Shown here piece by piece: positions 16,822-25,737 of a DNA stretch of 62,538 bases. Source of the DNA: an uncultured Eubacteriales bacterium (GTDB taxonomy: Bacteria; Bacillota; Clostridia; Oscillospirales; Acutalibacteraceae). Each line of letters begins with the position of its first letter. Position 1 is the first letter of the stretch. The notes beneath the pieces were generated by a model. That model worked only from the letters and a program-made list of their open reading frames with translations, was not told the origin of the DNA and made no database searches. A program made the position numbers and the translations under genes. The stretch is taken from contig CAKTEU010000011.1 in the NCBI GenBank assembly GCA_934552855.1, positions 1-62,538 on the forward strand. Reading direction: 5' to 3'.

Positions 16822-17781
16822 GTGAAAAAACCTCTTTGCATTGTTATTGTCGGCCCGACCGCAAGCGGAAAAAGCTCGCTTGCCGTTGCCGTTGCAAAAA
16901 AAGAAAACGGCGAAGTTGTTTCCGCCGATTCAATGCAGATTTATAAACATATGGACATTGCAACCGCAAAGGTTACAAAAAAGGAGATGGACGGTGTGCC
17001 GCACCATCTTGTTGACTTTGTTGAACCGTGGGAAAGCTTTTCCGTTGCCGAATTTAAGGAGCTTGCACTTTCAAAAATGCGTCTGATTTCAAAAAGCGGA
17101 AAAACACCGGTTCTTGCCGGCGGAACGGGTTTTTATGTTGATACCGTAATAAACAATACGAACTTTCTTGACTATGAAAAAAACGAAACAAGGGAAGAGC
17201 TTCTTAAAAAAGCCGACGAGGAAGGACTTGAAAGCCTTTGGAACAAGCTTTTTCTTGTTGACGCAGAAAGCGCATTGAAAATCCATAAGAACGATAAAAA
17301 ACGTATTGTTCGTGCGCTTGAGCTTTTTAAAACAACCGGAAAAACCATGACCGACCAACGTGAACTTTCTCACCTTGAGGAAAGTGAATTTTCCTTTTGC
17401 ATAATAGGGCTTACCGCCGAAAACCGGCAGTTCCTTTATGACCGCATCAACCGCCGTGTTGACCTTATGATTCAAAACGGACTGCTTGAAGAAACAAAAG
17501 CGTTTTTTGAAAACGAACATTCTCAAACCGCAAAGCAGGCAATAGGATATAAGGAACTCAAACCGTTCCTTGACGGTGAAATATCGCTTGAAGAAGCAAC
17601 GGAAAACCTTAAACGTGAAACAAGAAGATATGCAAAACGTCAGCTTTCATGGTTCAGGCGCAACAAAAACATCAACTGGCTTTATATTGACAATGAGAGC
17701 GCAGAAACGCTGCTTCAAAAAAGCCTTGAAATAATCAAAAACTTTAAAGGTGAACTTGATGAAAAGGTCAAAGAACTTTAA
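16822..17781 (+). CDS. miaA: tRNA dimethylallyltransferase MiaA
   Basis: A 319-residue enzyme that transfers the dimethylallyl group of DMAPP to A37 of tRNAs reading UNN codons; MiaB then adds the methylthio group. The P-loop GPTASGKSSLA, the segment SADSMQIYKHMDIATAK, the block GVPHHLVD and GGTGFYVD are all diagnostic. The start is GTG at 16822 with GGGAG nine bases upstream; the reading frame is open further upstream but overlaps mutL. The last 23 bases overlap the next gene, so translation is probably coupled. Confidence 0.96.
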   Translation: MKKPLCIVIVGPTASGKSSLAVAVAKKENGEVVSADSMQIYKHMDIATAKVTKKEMDGVPHHLVDFVEPWESFSVAEFKELALSKMRLISKSGKTPVLAGGTGFYVDTVINNTNFLDYEKNETREELLKKADEEGLESLWNKLFLVDAESALKIHKNDKKRIVRALELFKTTGKTMTDQRELSHLEESEFSFCIIGLTAENRQFLYDRINRRVDLMIQNGLLEETKAFFENEHSQTAKQAIGYKELKPFLDGEISLEEATENLKRETRRYAKRQLSWFRRNKNINWLYIDNESAETLLQKSLEIIKNFKGELDEKVKEL

Positions 17782-19054
17782 GACAACAATAATCATTCTT
17801 GCGGTTGCGGTCACGATAGTGCTTGCCTATGTCGTTCAGGGAATTTATTTCAGTTACACCGGCTCGGTTCAAACCGAATATATTTTTGAAACCTCGGACA
17901 AGCAGGTGGTTTCGGTTGATTCGTTCATTGTTCGCGACGAAAACCGAAGCGAAAACGGAAACAACATTTCAATCCTTCAAAAAAATGATGAAAGGGTTTA
18001 TGTTCCGATTGTTTCCGACAGCGCAAGCGTTGCAAAGGGCGAAACAATTGCCCTTTCGTTTGAAAGCGAGAGCGAGGCCAAGGCGTATAACGAAGCGTTG
18101 CTTCTTGACGAAAAAATCGATCATCTCACCAAGCTTCAGGATCAGGGCAATTTCAGCCATATCAACGTTATGACGCTCAACAATGAAATTTCATCATCTG
18201 TTAACGATTACATGAAAATCATTGAATCCGGCGATTACACAAACCTTGACGAAACCGTCAGAAATATCAGCTATAAAATAACAACAAGGCAGATTGCAAC
18301 GGGAACAAAGCTTAGTTTTTCGCCGCTTCTTTCTCAGTACCGCAAGGAAAAAAGGAACCTTCTTAAATCTGTCAGCGGAAAAAAGGCAGTCAGAACCGAA
18401 TATGCCGGTTATTTTGTCAGCACGGTTGACGGGTTTGAGAACACTGCAAGCTATGACGAAATTGCAAAGGGCGGCATTGACTCTGCCGGTGTTCAAAAGC
18501 TTCTTGAAAGCAAGGCGCAAAAGCAAAGCGCCGCTTTCGGAAAAATCATCGGTCAGCACACATGGTATCTTGTTTGCAACATACCTCTTGCCCAGGCTTC
18601 GGTCATAAAAACGGGATATTACGTTAAGGTCAGCTTTCCCGATAAGGGCATAAATGACCTTGATATGTCGGTTGAAAGCGTTTCAAGCCGGGCCGGAGAC
18701 ACGATTGCCGTCGTTCTCAAGTGCACCTCAATGAACAAGGCAATATCCTCACTGCGCAAGGAAAAGGCGCAAATAACCGTTAAAACTTATACGGGGCTCA
18801 GAATCAGCAACGAAGCACTCACCGCCGACGAAAACGGAACCGAAGGCGTTTATACCCTCAGCGGAAAACGCATTACCTTCAAGCCGATTGATATCATTCA
18901 TTACGGCGACAATTATGTTATTGCAAATGCCGTTACATATTACAACGACGACGGCAGCGTTGACTATGAAAAAACCGCAGGTGCCGAAATCAAGGCGTTC
19001 GACAAAGTTATAACAAAGGGGCGAAATTTAAGTGACGGAAAAGTTATCGGTTGA
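17759..19054 (+). CDS. HlyD-like membrane-anchored protein of the division cluster
   Basis: A 431-residue protein with one N-terminal membrane segment (about residues 8-30, TTIIILAVAVTIVLAYVVQG) and a large outside part. The region VVSVDSFIVRDE, then VYVPIVSDSASVAKGETIA, resembles the biotinyl-lipoyl-like domain of HlyD/RND membrane-fusion proteins, followed by a helical stretch. Proteins of this kind are frequently annotated as HlyD-family adaptors next to yggS and sepF in Clostridia, but no transporter partner is present here. The ATG at 17759 has AAAGG eight bases upstream and overlaps miaA. Its 3' end overlaps yggS by 23 bases. A function in division or envelope assembly is inference. Confidence 0.75.
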   Translation: MKRSKNFKTTIIILAVAVTIVLAYVVQGIYFSYTGSVQTEYIFETSDKQVVSVDSFIVRDENRSENGNNISILQKNDERVYVPIVSDSASVAKGETIALSFESESEAKAYNEALLLDEKIDHLTKLQDQGNFSHINVMTLNNEISSSVNDYMKIIESGDYTNLDETVRNISYKITTRQIATGTKLSFSPLLSQYRKEKRNLLKSVSGKKAVRTEYAGYFVSTVDGFENTASYDEIAKGGIDSAGVQKLLESKAQKQSAAFGKIIGQHTWYLVCNIPLAQASVIKTGYYVKVSFPDKGINDLDMSVESVSSRAGDTIAVVLKCTSMNKAISSLRKEKAQITVKTYTGLRISNEALTADENGTEGVYTLSGKRITFKPIDIIHYGDNYVIANAVTYYNDDGSVDYEKTAGAEIKAFDKVITKGRNLSDGKVIG

Positions 19055-19757
19055 AGAAAGGTTTAAAAACATTGAACATAACCTTGAATATATCAACGAA
19101 AAAATCAAAGAAGCCGCAGAAATAAGCGGAAGAAAACGTGAGGACATAAAGCTCATGGCGGTCACAAAAACCGTTGAGCCGATTTTTATCAACCATGCGA
19201 TTGAGCAGGGGATTGACCTTATCGGCGAAAACAAGGTTCAGGAGTTCCTTTCAAAGGAGGAATATCTTAAGCTTGAAAACTGCCGTGTTCACCTTATCGG
19301 TCACCTTCAAACAAATAAAGTCAGACAAATTATCGGCAGGGTCGATATGATTCAGTCCGTTGACAGCCTAAAGCTTGCAAAGGAAATTGAAAAGCAGGCC
19401 GAAAGGATTGACATCACCGCAGACTGCCTTATTGAAGTCAACGTCGGCGGAGAGGAAAGCAAAACCGGAATTGACTTTGACGAGGTTCCCGTTTTGCTTG
19501 AAGAAATTTCAAAAATGAACCGAATAAGGGTCAAGGGTCTTATGGCAATTCCGCCGATTTGTGAAGATGACGAAAAATTGTGCAAATATTTTGAAAAAAT
19601 GCACAATTTGTTTGTTGACATTAAGGCTCAAAATATAGATAATATAAGAGTGGAGATTCTTTCAATGGGAATGTCCGGCGATTATGAAAAAGCAATTGCC
19701 TGCGGGTCAAATCTTGTCCGTATCGGCTCTTCAATCTTCGGACCCCGTTTGTATTAA
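19032..19757 (+). CDS. yggS: PLP homeostasis protein YggS/YlmE
   Basis: A 241-residue protein with the fold of the alanine-racemase N-terminal domain. It binds pyridoxal phosphate through Lys46 in LMAVTKTVEP and helps keep PLP and amino-acid pools balanced, with no known enzymatic reaction. GENKVQEF, HLIGHLQTNK, GLMAIPP, SMGMSGDYEKAI and VRIGSSIFGPR are the usual conserved blocks. The start is GTG at 19032, after AAAGGGG, within the end of the upstream gene. Linkage to sepF (ylmF) and divIVA is conserved in Firmicutes. Confidence 0.95.
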   Translation: MTEKLSVEERFKNIEHNLEYINEKIKEAAEISGRKREDIKLMAVTKTVEPIFINHAIEQGIDLIGENKVQEFLSKEEYLKLENCRVHLIGHLQTNKVRQIIGRVDMIQSVDSLKLAKEIEKQAERIDITADCLIEVNVGGEESKTGIDFDEVPVLLEEISKMNRIRVKGLMAIPPICEDDEKLCKYFEKMHNLFVDIKAQNIDNIRVEILSMGMSGDYEKAIACGSNLVRIGSSIFGPRLY

Positions 19758-19792
19758 TAATTTTTTGATAAAAGGAAAGGACGATATATAAA

Positions 19793-20383
19793 ATGAAATT
19801 TTTTGACAATTTGAAGGACGGTTTCAAAAAAGCGGTCAATTTTTCCGACGATGAGGATTTTGACGATGATGAAAACTATGGCGATGACGATTTTGATGAT
19901 GACGATTACTATGAGGATGAAGAACCCGTAAAGGATACGAAAAAATCAAATTCGTTCAAAACAAAGTTTGATGCTCCCGTTTCGCCGAGTGCATACAATC
20001 CGCCCGAATACGGTCAAAAGCTTTCTTCAAGCGAGCCGTCATACGGCTTTAAAAGCGCACAGAAGGCTGTTTCAAACCTTTATAAAATGGACGCAAAGCC
20101 CCAGCAGAAAAAGCTCAAGGTCACTTTGTTTGTCCTTGAGGATATGGACGACGCAAGAAACGTTGCAGACTGCATGATTGAAAGGGGAGTTGTTACCCTT
20201 GCCGACATGACAAAGCTTCCGACTGAAAGCGTTCGCCGTGTTCTTGACTTCCTTGACGGCGTAAAATATGTCTGCAAGTCAAAAATCGAAGTCATTGCGG
20301 AAAAAATCTATCTCATCGTTCCGGAAGCAGCGGAGCTTTCAGGCGACTTTTTCGGTCAGGTTGACAAGCCCTCGTTCTTTTAA
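19793..20383 (+). CDS. sepF: Cell division protein SepF
   Basis: A 196-residue SepF, a membrane anchor and bundler of FtsZ at the septum. The first 15 residues (MKFFDNLKDGFKKAV) form the membrane-binding amphipathic helix. An extremely acidic stretch follows (residues about 20-45, nearly all Asp and Glu), then a linker, then the SepF dimer domain (VTLFVLEDMDDARNVADCMI through VYLIVPE-like IYLIVPEAAEL). The acidic run is longer than in B. subtilis SepF. The gene has a good AAGGAAAGGA ribosome site. It is followed by divIVA without the ylmG/ylmH genes found in between in Bacillus. Confidence 0.94.
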   Translation: MKFFDNLKDGFKKAVNFSDDEDFDDDENYGDDDFDDDDYYEDEEPVKDTKKSNSFKTKFDAPVSPSAYNPPEYGQKLSSSEPSYGFKSAQKAVSNLYKMDAKPQQKKLKVTLFVLEDMDDARNVADCMIERGVVTLADMTKLPTESVRRVLDFLDGVKYVCKSKIEVIAEKIYLIVPEAAELSGDFFGQVDKPSFF

Positions 20384-20463
20384 TTATAAAGAACGCAGTT
20401 AATACAAAAAAACGGAAAATGCCGGCTTTTCGGCGAATCTTTTCAATCGGAGGATGATTTAAA

Positions 20464-21495
20464 ATGATGGTTCCGAATCAAATCAAAATGCAAAGCTTTT
20501 CTTCAATGGGTCGAGGCGCATACAAATCAAGCGAAGTTGACACTTTTGTTTCCCGTGTGTATTCAAGCTATAACGAGCTTTATAACGAAAACGCCGAGCT
20601 TAAAAAAAAGTTTGCTTCGCTTCGTGATATTATTGAAGAATACAATGCCGGAAAAAACGCAATTGCAACCGCACTTGTGAAAGCGCAGACCGTTGCCGAC
20701 CAGACCGTTGAAAGCGCAAAAAATGCTTATGACGCAATGATTGCCGACGGTGAAAAAAAGGCAAAGTCTCTTGTTGACGAAAAGGTCAAGGAGGCTGAAA
20801 ACTATGCCGAAGAAATCAAGAAAAAAGCGGACGCTTATCTTGAAAACGTTAAGGCAGAGCTTCAGCGGGCAACCGAACAGACAAAGACCGAGGCCGAAAA
20901 ATACGTTGCCGAAATCAACGAAAGGGCAAAAGAGATTATTGACAACGCCAACCAAAAGGCGGCTTCAATCGTTGCAAGCGCATACGGCGACGCAAAAAAA
21001 GCAGAGGACAAAAAGAACGAAATTCTTCTTGAAGCAAAAACTCAGCTTTCAACAGTAAAAGACGAGCTTACATCTTTCAAAAAAGATTCGCTTAAACTTA
21101 TGAAAGGCCTCCTTCCGAAGCTTGAAGCACTTTCAATTCCGAACATAGAAATCGAAGCAGATGAAGAAAGTGTTCCTGCGGTTGAACCGACAGAAGAAGC
21201 GGAAAACATTGAGCTTCCCGTTTTCAAGGGTGCAGATATTGATATATCCGAAATCGGCGAGGACAGAACAACCGTTGTTAAGGAAGAAAAAAAGCCCTCA
21301 AAGGCTTATATTCCCGACGCAGACGAATATGTTAAACATATTTTTGACACTATAACAATTCCAAACGTTACCGAGCAAACCGAAAAAGTATCTTTTGAAG
21401 AAAAGAAAAAGCCTGCTTCCGGCCTTGGATACAACGGAAACAAAACAAGCTTCAGCATTTCGGATAACCCGGACATTTTTTCCGATGACGATTGA
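20464..21495 (+). CDS. divIVA: DivIVA-family cell division/polarity protein
   Basis: A 343-residue protein with the DivIVA membrane-binding head (residues about 8-50, FSSMGRGAYKSSEVDTFVSR) and a long coiled coil rich in Ala, Lys and Glu (about 60-220). The remaining C-terminal third is acidic and low in complexity. Members of this family sense negative membrane curvature at septa and poles and recruit partner proteins. GGAGG (20449-20453) precedes two adjacent ATGs. It lies directly downstream of sepF. A second DivIVA-like gene is at 33246 on the minus strand. Confidence 0.9.
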   Translation: MMVPNQIKMQSFSSMGRGAYKSSEVDTFVSRVYSSYNELYNENAELKKKFASLRDIIEEYNAGKNAIATALVKAQTVADQTVESAKNAYDAMIADGEKKAKSLVDEKVKEAENYAEEIKKKADAYLENVKAELQRATEQTKTEAEKYVAEINERAKEIIDNANQKAASIVASAYGDAKKAEDKKNEILLEAKTQLSTVKDELTSFKKDSLKLMKGLLPKLEALSIPNIEIEADEESVPAVEPTEEAENIELPVFKGADIDISEIGEDRTTVVKEEKKPSKAYIPDADEYVKHIFDTITIPNVTEQTEKVSFEEKKKPASGLGYNGNKTSFSISDNPDIFSDDD

Positions 21496-21541
21496 TTTTT
21501 GCTGTGCATAAAAATTCTGTACGGCTTTCAGGTGTGTGAAT

Positions 21542-22027
21542 ATGGTTCAAATCATCTCTCTTTTGGTCATTGCGGCGTTGACTGCCGTTGATCAGGTTAT
21601 CAAATATTTTGTTGTTGCCGACCTCAAGCCTATCGGAGAAAAAATCCTTATTCCCGGTGTGCTTCGGCTCACATACGTTGAAAATGACGGCGCAATGATG
21701 GGTATGCTTGGCGGAAAAGCAAACGTTATGATGATTGTCACATTGGTGATACTTGTTGTGATGCTTGCCGTTATGCTTTCAAAAAAGCTTAAATTCGGCT
21801 TTAATTACTGTTGCTTTGTTGCAATCATTGCCGGCGGAATTGGCAACCTCATTGACCGTTTCAGGCTCGGCTATGTCATTGATTATATTGACGCAATGTT
21901 TGTAAAGTTTTATGTTTTCAATTTTGCCGACTGCCTTGTAACCGTCGGTGCATTCCTCATAATCGGATATCAGATTTATGAGATAATTAAAGATACAAAG
22001 GAAAAAAAGGAAAAACAAAATGGTTGA
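21542..22027 (+). CDS. lspA: Lipoprotein signal peptidase (signal peptidase II)
   Basis: A 161-residue membrane aspartic protease with four predicted membrane helices that cleaves prolipoprotein signal peptides before the lipidated Cys. The two catalytic aspartates are in GGIGNLIDRFRLGYVIDYID and FNFADCLVTVG. The ATG at 21542 is preferred because CAGGTG lies about 7 bases upstream; the GTG at 21536 would overlap it. The tail is strongly basic (KDTKEKKEKQNG). It overlaps rluD by 8 bases, a pairing common in Firmicutes. The lipoprotein at 13888 would be one of its substrates. Confidence 0.95.
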   Translation: MVQIISLLVIAALTAVDQVIKYFVVADLKPIGEKILIPGVLRLTYVENDGAMMGMLGGKANVMMIVTLVILVVMLAVMLSKKLKFGFNYCCFVAIIAGGIGNLIDRFRLGYVIDYIDAMFVKFYVFNFADCLVTVGAFLIIGYQIYEIIKDTKEKKEKQNG

Positions 22028-22943
22028 CGCAATGATTATCACCGTTGATGAAAATTCTGTCGGTGAAAGAATAGACAAGGTCATTTGCGCTTTTTCGGGC
22101 GAACTTACACGTTCCGGCGTTCAAAAAATGATGGAAAGCGGTGCGGTTTGCGTTGGCGGAAAACCCGTCAGCAAAAACTATAAGGTCAAACTCGGCGATA
22201 AAATTTCGCTTGTTATTCCAAAACCGCGTGAGCTTGAGCTTACACCCGAAAACATTGAACTTGACATCAGATATGAGGACGATGACCTTCTTGTTGTCAA
22301 CAAACCCAAAGGAATGGTGGTTCATCCTGCGGCAGGAAATTATGACGGAACGCTTGTCAATGCACTTTTGTATCATTGCAAAGACAGCCTTTCCGGCATT
22401 AACGGCGTGATAAGGCCGGGAATCGTCCACCGAATCGACAAGGACACAAGCGGGCTTTTGATTGTTGCAAAAAACGATTTTGCCCACATTTCGCTCGCAG
22501 AGCAAATCAAAGCGCACTCCTTTTCAAGGGAATACCAAACGGTGGTTTACGGCAGCTTCAAAAATGACGACGGTACCGTTGACGCACCGATCGGCCGCCA
22601 CAGCGTTGACCGAAAAAAAATGTGTGTGACCGAAAAAAATTCAAAGCACGCCGTTACCCATTATGAAGTTGTTGAACGCTATAAGGGCTTTACTCACCTT
22701 CGTGTTCGCCTTGAGACCGGAAGAACTCACCAAATAAGAGTCCACATGGCATATATCGGTCATCCCGTTGCGGGCGATCCTGTTTACGGCCCGAAAAAGG
22801 TTATCACCGAGCTTCACGGTCAATGCCTTCACGCCGGACTCATCGGCTTTCGTCACCCGAGAACGGGAAAACACATTGAGATTGAAAGCGAACTTCCGGA
22901 ATACTTCACTCAGTTTTTAAGGAGACTTGAAAATGACAGATAA
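22020..22943 (+). CDS. rluD: RluD-family 23S rRNA pseudouridine synthase
   Basis: A 307-residue pseudouridine synthase. It has an N-terminal S4 RNA-binding domain (about residues 10-70) and a catalytic domain with the motif HRIDKDTSGLLIVAKN, whose Asp attacks the uridine. ETGRTHQIRVHMAYIGHPVAGD is the second conserved block. In E. coli, RluD modifies U1911, U1915 and U1917 of 23S rRNA; in Firmicutes the closest relative is YlyB, whose gene also follows lspA. The exact target is inferred. The ATG overlaps the end of lspA. Confidence 0.93.
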   Translation: MVDAMIITVDENSVGERIDKVICAFSGELTRSGVQKMMESGAVCVGGKPVSKNYKVKLGDKISLVIPKPRELELTPENIELDIRYEDDDLLVVNKPKGMVVHPAAGNYDGTLVNALLYHCKDSLSGINGVIRPGIVHRIDKDTSGLLIVAKNDFAHISLAEQIKAHSFSREYQTVVYGSFKNDDGTVDAPIGRHSVDRKKMCVTEKNSKHAVTHYEVVERYKGFTHLRVRLETGRTHQIRVHMAYIGHPVAGDPVYGPKKVITELHGQCLHAGLIGFRHPRTGKHIEIESELPEYFTQFLRRLENDR

Positions 22944-23769
22944 AAAACTGCCGCTTTCCGGCTGGCTTATTGCTTCGGATATTGACGGCACTTTGAACGA
23001 TAAAAGAAGAAAACTTCCAAAGAGAAACTTCGACGCTATTCAAAAATTTGTTTATGAATACGGCGGACATTTCATTCTTTCTTCGGGAAGATCAATCGAA
23101 TCAATGCGAAAGCATTTTCAAAAACTTAAACTCAACAGCGGCTATGCCGTGTTTATCAACGGTGCCGGCGTTTATGATTATGAAAAAGAAAAGATTCTTT
23201 GGATAAGCCCGACAAACGAAAAAATTACCGCACTCATCAAGGAACTTTCAAAAAAGTTCCGTTTTGCAACGGTTCAAATTATTACGCCCTATGAGGCAGA
23301 AATTGTCAAGCCCACTCTTTCGGCATATATTCTTGCAAAAACAAGCAAGCTTCCGATTAAGTATTTTAAAAGCATTGACGAACTTGAAACCGGAAATTGG
23401 TGCAAAGCAATTTTCACAGGGCTTCCGTTTGTAATTTCAAAAGTTGAAAAGGAAGCAAAGGAAAAAAGCAGCGTTACAACAAACCTTATGAGAACCTCGC
23501 CGTTTTCGTTTGAAATTGTTAACGAGGGAACAAACAAGGGCGTTGCGGTCATGAAGGTTGCCGAAATTCTTGGCATTAAAAAAGAGAACACGGCGGCAAT
23601 CGGCGATTATTTCAACGATTACGAAATGCTCAAAGCGGTCGGGCTTCCTGCCTGCTGCGGTCAGGCTCCGCAGGGTATGAAGGACATTGCAAAGCTTGTC
23701 ACCTGCCATTGCAACAAGGGTGCCGTTGCCGATTTGATAGATTACATCATCAAAAACAATTGTAAGTAA
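22933..23769 (+). CDS. Cof-type HAD-IIB hydrolase
   Basis: A 278-residue phosphatase of the HAD superfamily, subclass IIB. Motif I is SDIDGTLND with the nucleophile Asp near residue 18. The cap domain follows, and motif IV is GDYFNDYEML. Such enzymes usually act on sugar phosphates or on FMN/PLP-type cofactors, but the substrate cannot be read from the sequence. The ATG at 22933 has AGGAG nine bases upstream and overlaps the last codons of rluD, so the two are translated together. Confidence 0.9.
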   Translation: MTDKKLPLSGWLIASDIDGTLNDKRRKLPKRNFDAIQKFVYEYGGHFILSSGRSIESMRKHFQKLKLNSGYAVFINGAGVYDYEKEKILWISPTNEKITALIKELSKKFRFATVQIITPYEAEIVKPTLSAYILAKTSKLPIKYFKSIDELETGNWCKAIFTGLPFVISKVEKEAKEKSSVTTNLMRTSPFSFEIVNEGTNKGVAVMKVAEILGIKKENTAAIGDYFNDYEMLKAVGLPACCGQAPQGMKDIAKLVTCHCNKGAVADLIDYIIKNNCK

Positions 23770-23834
23770 TTTGGTTTTCGCATTCGGAAATGACCGATGC
23801 GGCAGAACCATTTTATAAAAAGGAGGAAACAACA

Positions 23835-24677
23835 TTGGAAAACACCAAAAAGCTTGAGCTTAAAAAGCTCGCCTGCAAGGTGAGAATGGGCGTTATTGAA
23901 GGCACATTCAATGCAAAGTCCGGTCATCCGGGCGGTTCGCTTTCAATTTCAGACATCATTACTTATCTTTATTTCAACGAAATGAACGTTGACCCGAAGA
24001 ACCCCGCATGGGAGGACAGAGATCGCTTTGTTCTTTCAAAGGGACACACTGCACCGGCACTTTATGCCGCACTTGCTCTCAAGGGCTTTTTTCCGTTCGA
24101 CCTTATTAAAACACTCAGAAAGCCGGATTCAATCCTTCAGGGTCATCCCAGTATGCGTTATACTCCGGGCGTTGACATGAGCACAGGCTCGCTCGGCCAG
24201 GGAATTTCCGTTGCAGTCGGCATGGCTCTTGGCGCAAAGCTCAAAAACAAGGACTTCAGAGTTTATACCGCTCTCGGCGATGGCGAAATTGAAGAAGGCC
24301 AGGTTTGGGAAGCTGCAATGTTTGCCGGCAACCACAAGCTTGATAACCTTGTTGCCGTTGTTGACTATAATAACCTTCAGATTGACGGTTCGCTTGACGA
24401 AGTCAACTCTCCCTGTCCGATTGATGAAAAATTCGCCGCTTTCGGCTGGAACGTAATCGTAATCAACGGCCATTGCTTTGACGAAATTGACGAAGCATTC
24501 AAAAAGGCTAAGGAATTCAAAGGCAAACCCACCTGCATTGTTGCCAAAACCGTTAAGGGCAAGGGCGTTTCCTTCATGGAAGACAAGTGTGACTGGCACG
24601 GAAGCGCACCCAACGCCGAACAGTACGAACAGGCGATGAAAGAACTCGGCGATGCTCTCGCCGCATTGGAGGTGTGA
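23835..24677 (+). CDS. Transketolase, N-terminal subunit
   Basis: A 280-residue protein equal to the thiamine-diphosphate-binding half of transketolase. It has the TPP region GDGEIEEGQVWEA and the substrate-binding blocks KSGHPGGSLS, SKGHTAPALYA and GSLGQGISVAVGMA. The second half is encoded by the next gene, so the enzyme is a two-subunit transketolase as in many Clostridia and archaea. It moves two-carbon units between sugar phosphates in the pentose phosphate pathway. The start is TTG at 23835 after AAGGAGG; the ATG at 23790 has no ribosome site. Confidence 0.94.
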   Translation: MENTKKLELKKLACKVRMGVIEGTFNAKSGHPGGSLSISDIITYLYFNEMNVDPKNPAWEDRDRFVLSKGHTAPALYAALALKGFFPFDLIKTLRKPDSILQGHPSMRYTPGVDMSTGSLGQGISVAVGMALGAKLKNKDFRVYTALGDGEIEEGQVWEAAMFAGNHKLDNLVAVVDYNNLQIDGSLDEVNSPCPIDEKFAAFGWNVIVINGHCFDEIDEAFKKAKEFKGKPTCIVAKTVKGKGVSFMEDKCDWHGSAPNAEQYEQAMKELGDALAALEV

Positions 24678-24679
24678 TT

Positions 24680-25621
24680 ATGGCTGACGTAATTAAATGC
24701 GCAACAAGAGATGCTTACGGAAAAGCACTCAAGGAGCTCGGAAAAAGAAACGACGTTTTGGTTCTTGATGCCGACCTTGCAAAGGCAACAAAAACAATTG
24801 TTTTCAAAAAGGAATTTCCCGAAAAGTTCATCGACGCAGGTATTGCCGAAGGCAACATGATGGGTGTTGCCGCCGGACTTTCAACTGTCGGCTATACCGT
24901 TTTTGCAAGCTCGTTTGCAATGTTTGCCGCCGGCCGTGCATTTGAGCAGGTAAGAAACTCAATCGCATATCCGAAGCTTAACGTTAAAATCGGCGCAACC
25001 CATGCCGGTATCTCCGTCGGCGAAGACGGCGCAAGCCATCAGTGCTGTGAGGATATCGCTCTTATGCGTTCGGTTCCAAATATGGTAATCATCAACCCGG
25101 CCGATGATGTTGAAGCTTATCAGGCCGTTCTTGCCGCCGCTGATTTTGAAGGCCCCGTTTATATGCGTTTCGGCCGCCTTGCAGTGCCGAGAGTAAACAG
25201 CGAAGATTATAAGTTTGAGCTTGGAAAAGGTGTAACCCTCAAGGGCGGAAAAGACGTTACAATCGTTGCAACCGGCCTTATGGTTAACGAAGCACTCATT
25301 GCTGCGGAAGAACTCAAAGCCGATGGCATTGACGCAAGGGTAATCAATATCCACACCATCAAGCCGATTGACAAGGATATTCTTGTTAAAGCCGCAAAGG
25401 AAACCGGTGCAATCGTTACCGCAGAGGAACACAGCGTAATCGGCGGACTCGGTTCTGCCGTAACGGAAGTTCTTTCGGAAGAATGCCCCGTTCCGGTTCT
25501 TCGTCTCGGTGTTGAAGATACCTTCGGAAAATCAGGTCCGGCTGTTGAACTTCTTAAAATCTTCGGTCTTGATGCAAAGCACATTGCCGAAAAAGCAAGA
25601 AAAGCAGTTACACTTAAATAA
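24680..25621 (+). CDS. Transketolase, C-terminal subunit
   Basis: A 313-residue protein equal to the pyrimidine-binding plus C-terminal domains of transketolase or DXPS-type enzymes. It shows FIDAGIAEGNMMGVAAGL with the Glu that activates the thiamine ring, THAGISVGEDGASHQ, and TAEEHSVIGGLGSAV. It partners with the preceding gene. The ATG at 24680 has GGAGGTG just upstream; the GTG at 24674 overlaps that site. A terminator follows at 25632. DXP synthase is excluded because the two halves have transketolase-type motifs and lengths. Confidence 0.94.
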   Translation: MADVIKCATRDAYGKALKELGKRNDVLVLDADLAKATKTIVFKKEFPEKFIDAGIAEGNMMGVAAGLSTVGYTVFASSFAMFAAGRAFEQVRNSIAYPKLNVKIGATHAGISVGEDGASHQCCEDIALMRSVPNMVIINPADDVEAYQAVLAAADFEGPVYMRFGRLAVPRVNSEDYKFELGKGVTLKGGKDVTIVATGLMVNEALIAAEELKADGIDARVINIHTIKPIDKDILVKAAKETGAIVTAEEHSVIGGLGSAVTEVLSEECPVPVLRLGVEDTFGKSGPAVELLKIFGLDAKHIAEKARKAVTLK

Positions 25622-25631
25622 TTATAAAAAC

Positions 25632-25662
25632 AGAGCCGTTCCGATGTTGGACGGCTCTTTTT
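25632..25662 (+). terminator. Rho-independent terminator after the transketolase genes
   Basis: AGAGCCGT (25632-25639) and ACGGCTCT (25651-25658) form a perfect 8-base stem followed by five T. It ends the long run that includes sepF, divIVA and transketolase, and separates it from spoIVA. Confidence 0.85.
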
Positions 25663-25673
25663 GGTCTACTTTG

Positions 25674-25700
25674 TCATAAAAAAGCTCCTTTGTTCATACA
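25674..25700 (+). promoter_or_regulatory. Sigma-E-like sporulation promoter of spoIVA
   Basis: TCATAAA (25674-25680) resembles the sigma-E -35 element, and CATACA (25695-25700) is the exact core of the sigma-E -10 element, with a 14-base spacer as expected. In B. subtilis, spoIVA is transcribed by mother-cell sigma-E. No sigma-A promoter is visible in this gap. Confidence 0.6.
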
Positions 25701-25737
25701 GATTAATAAAACAAATGCAAAGCTCGGAGGAATGTTT

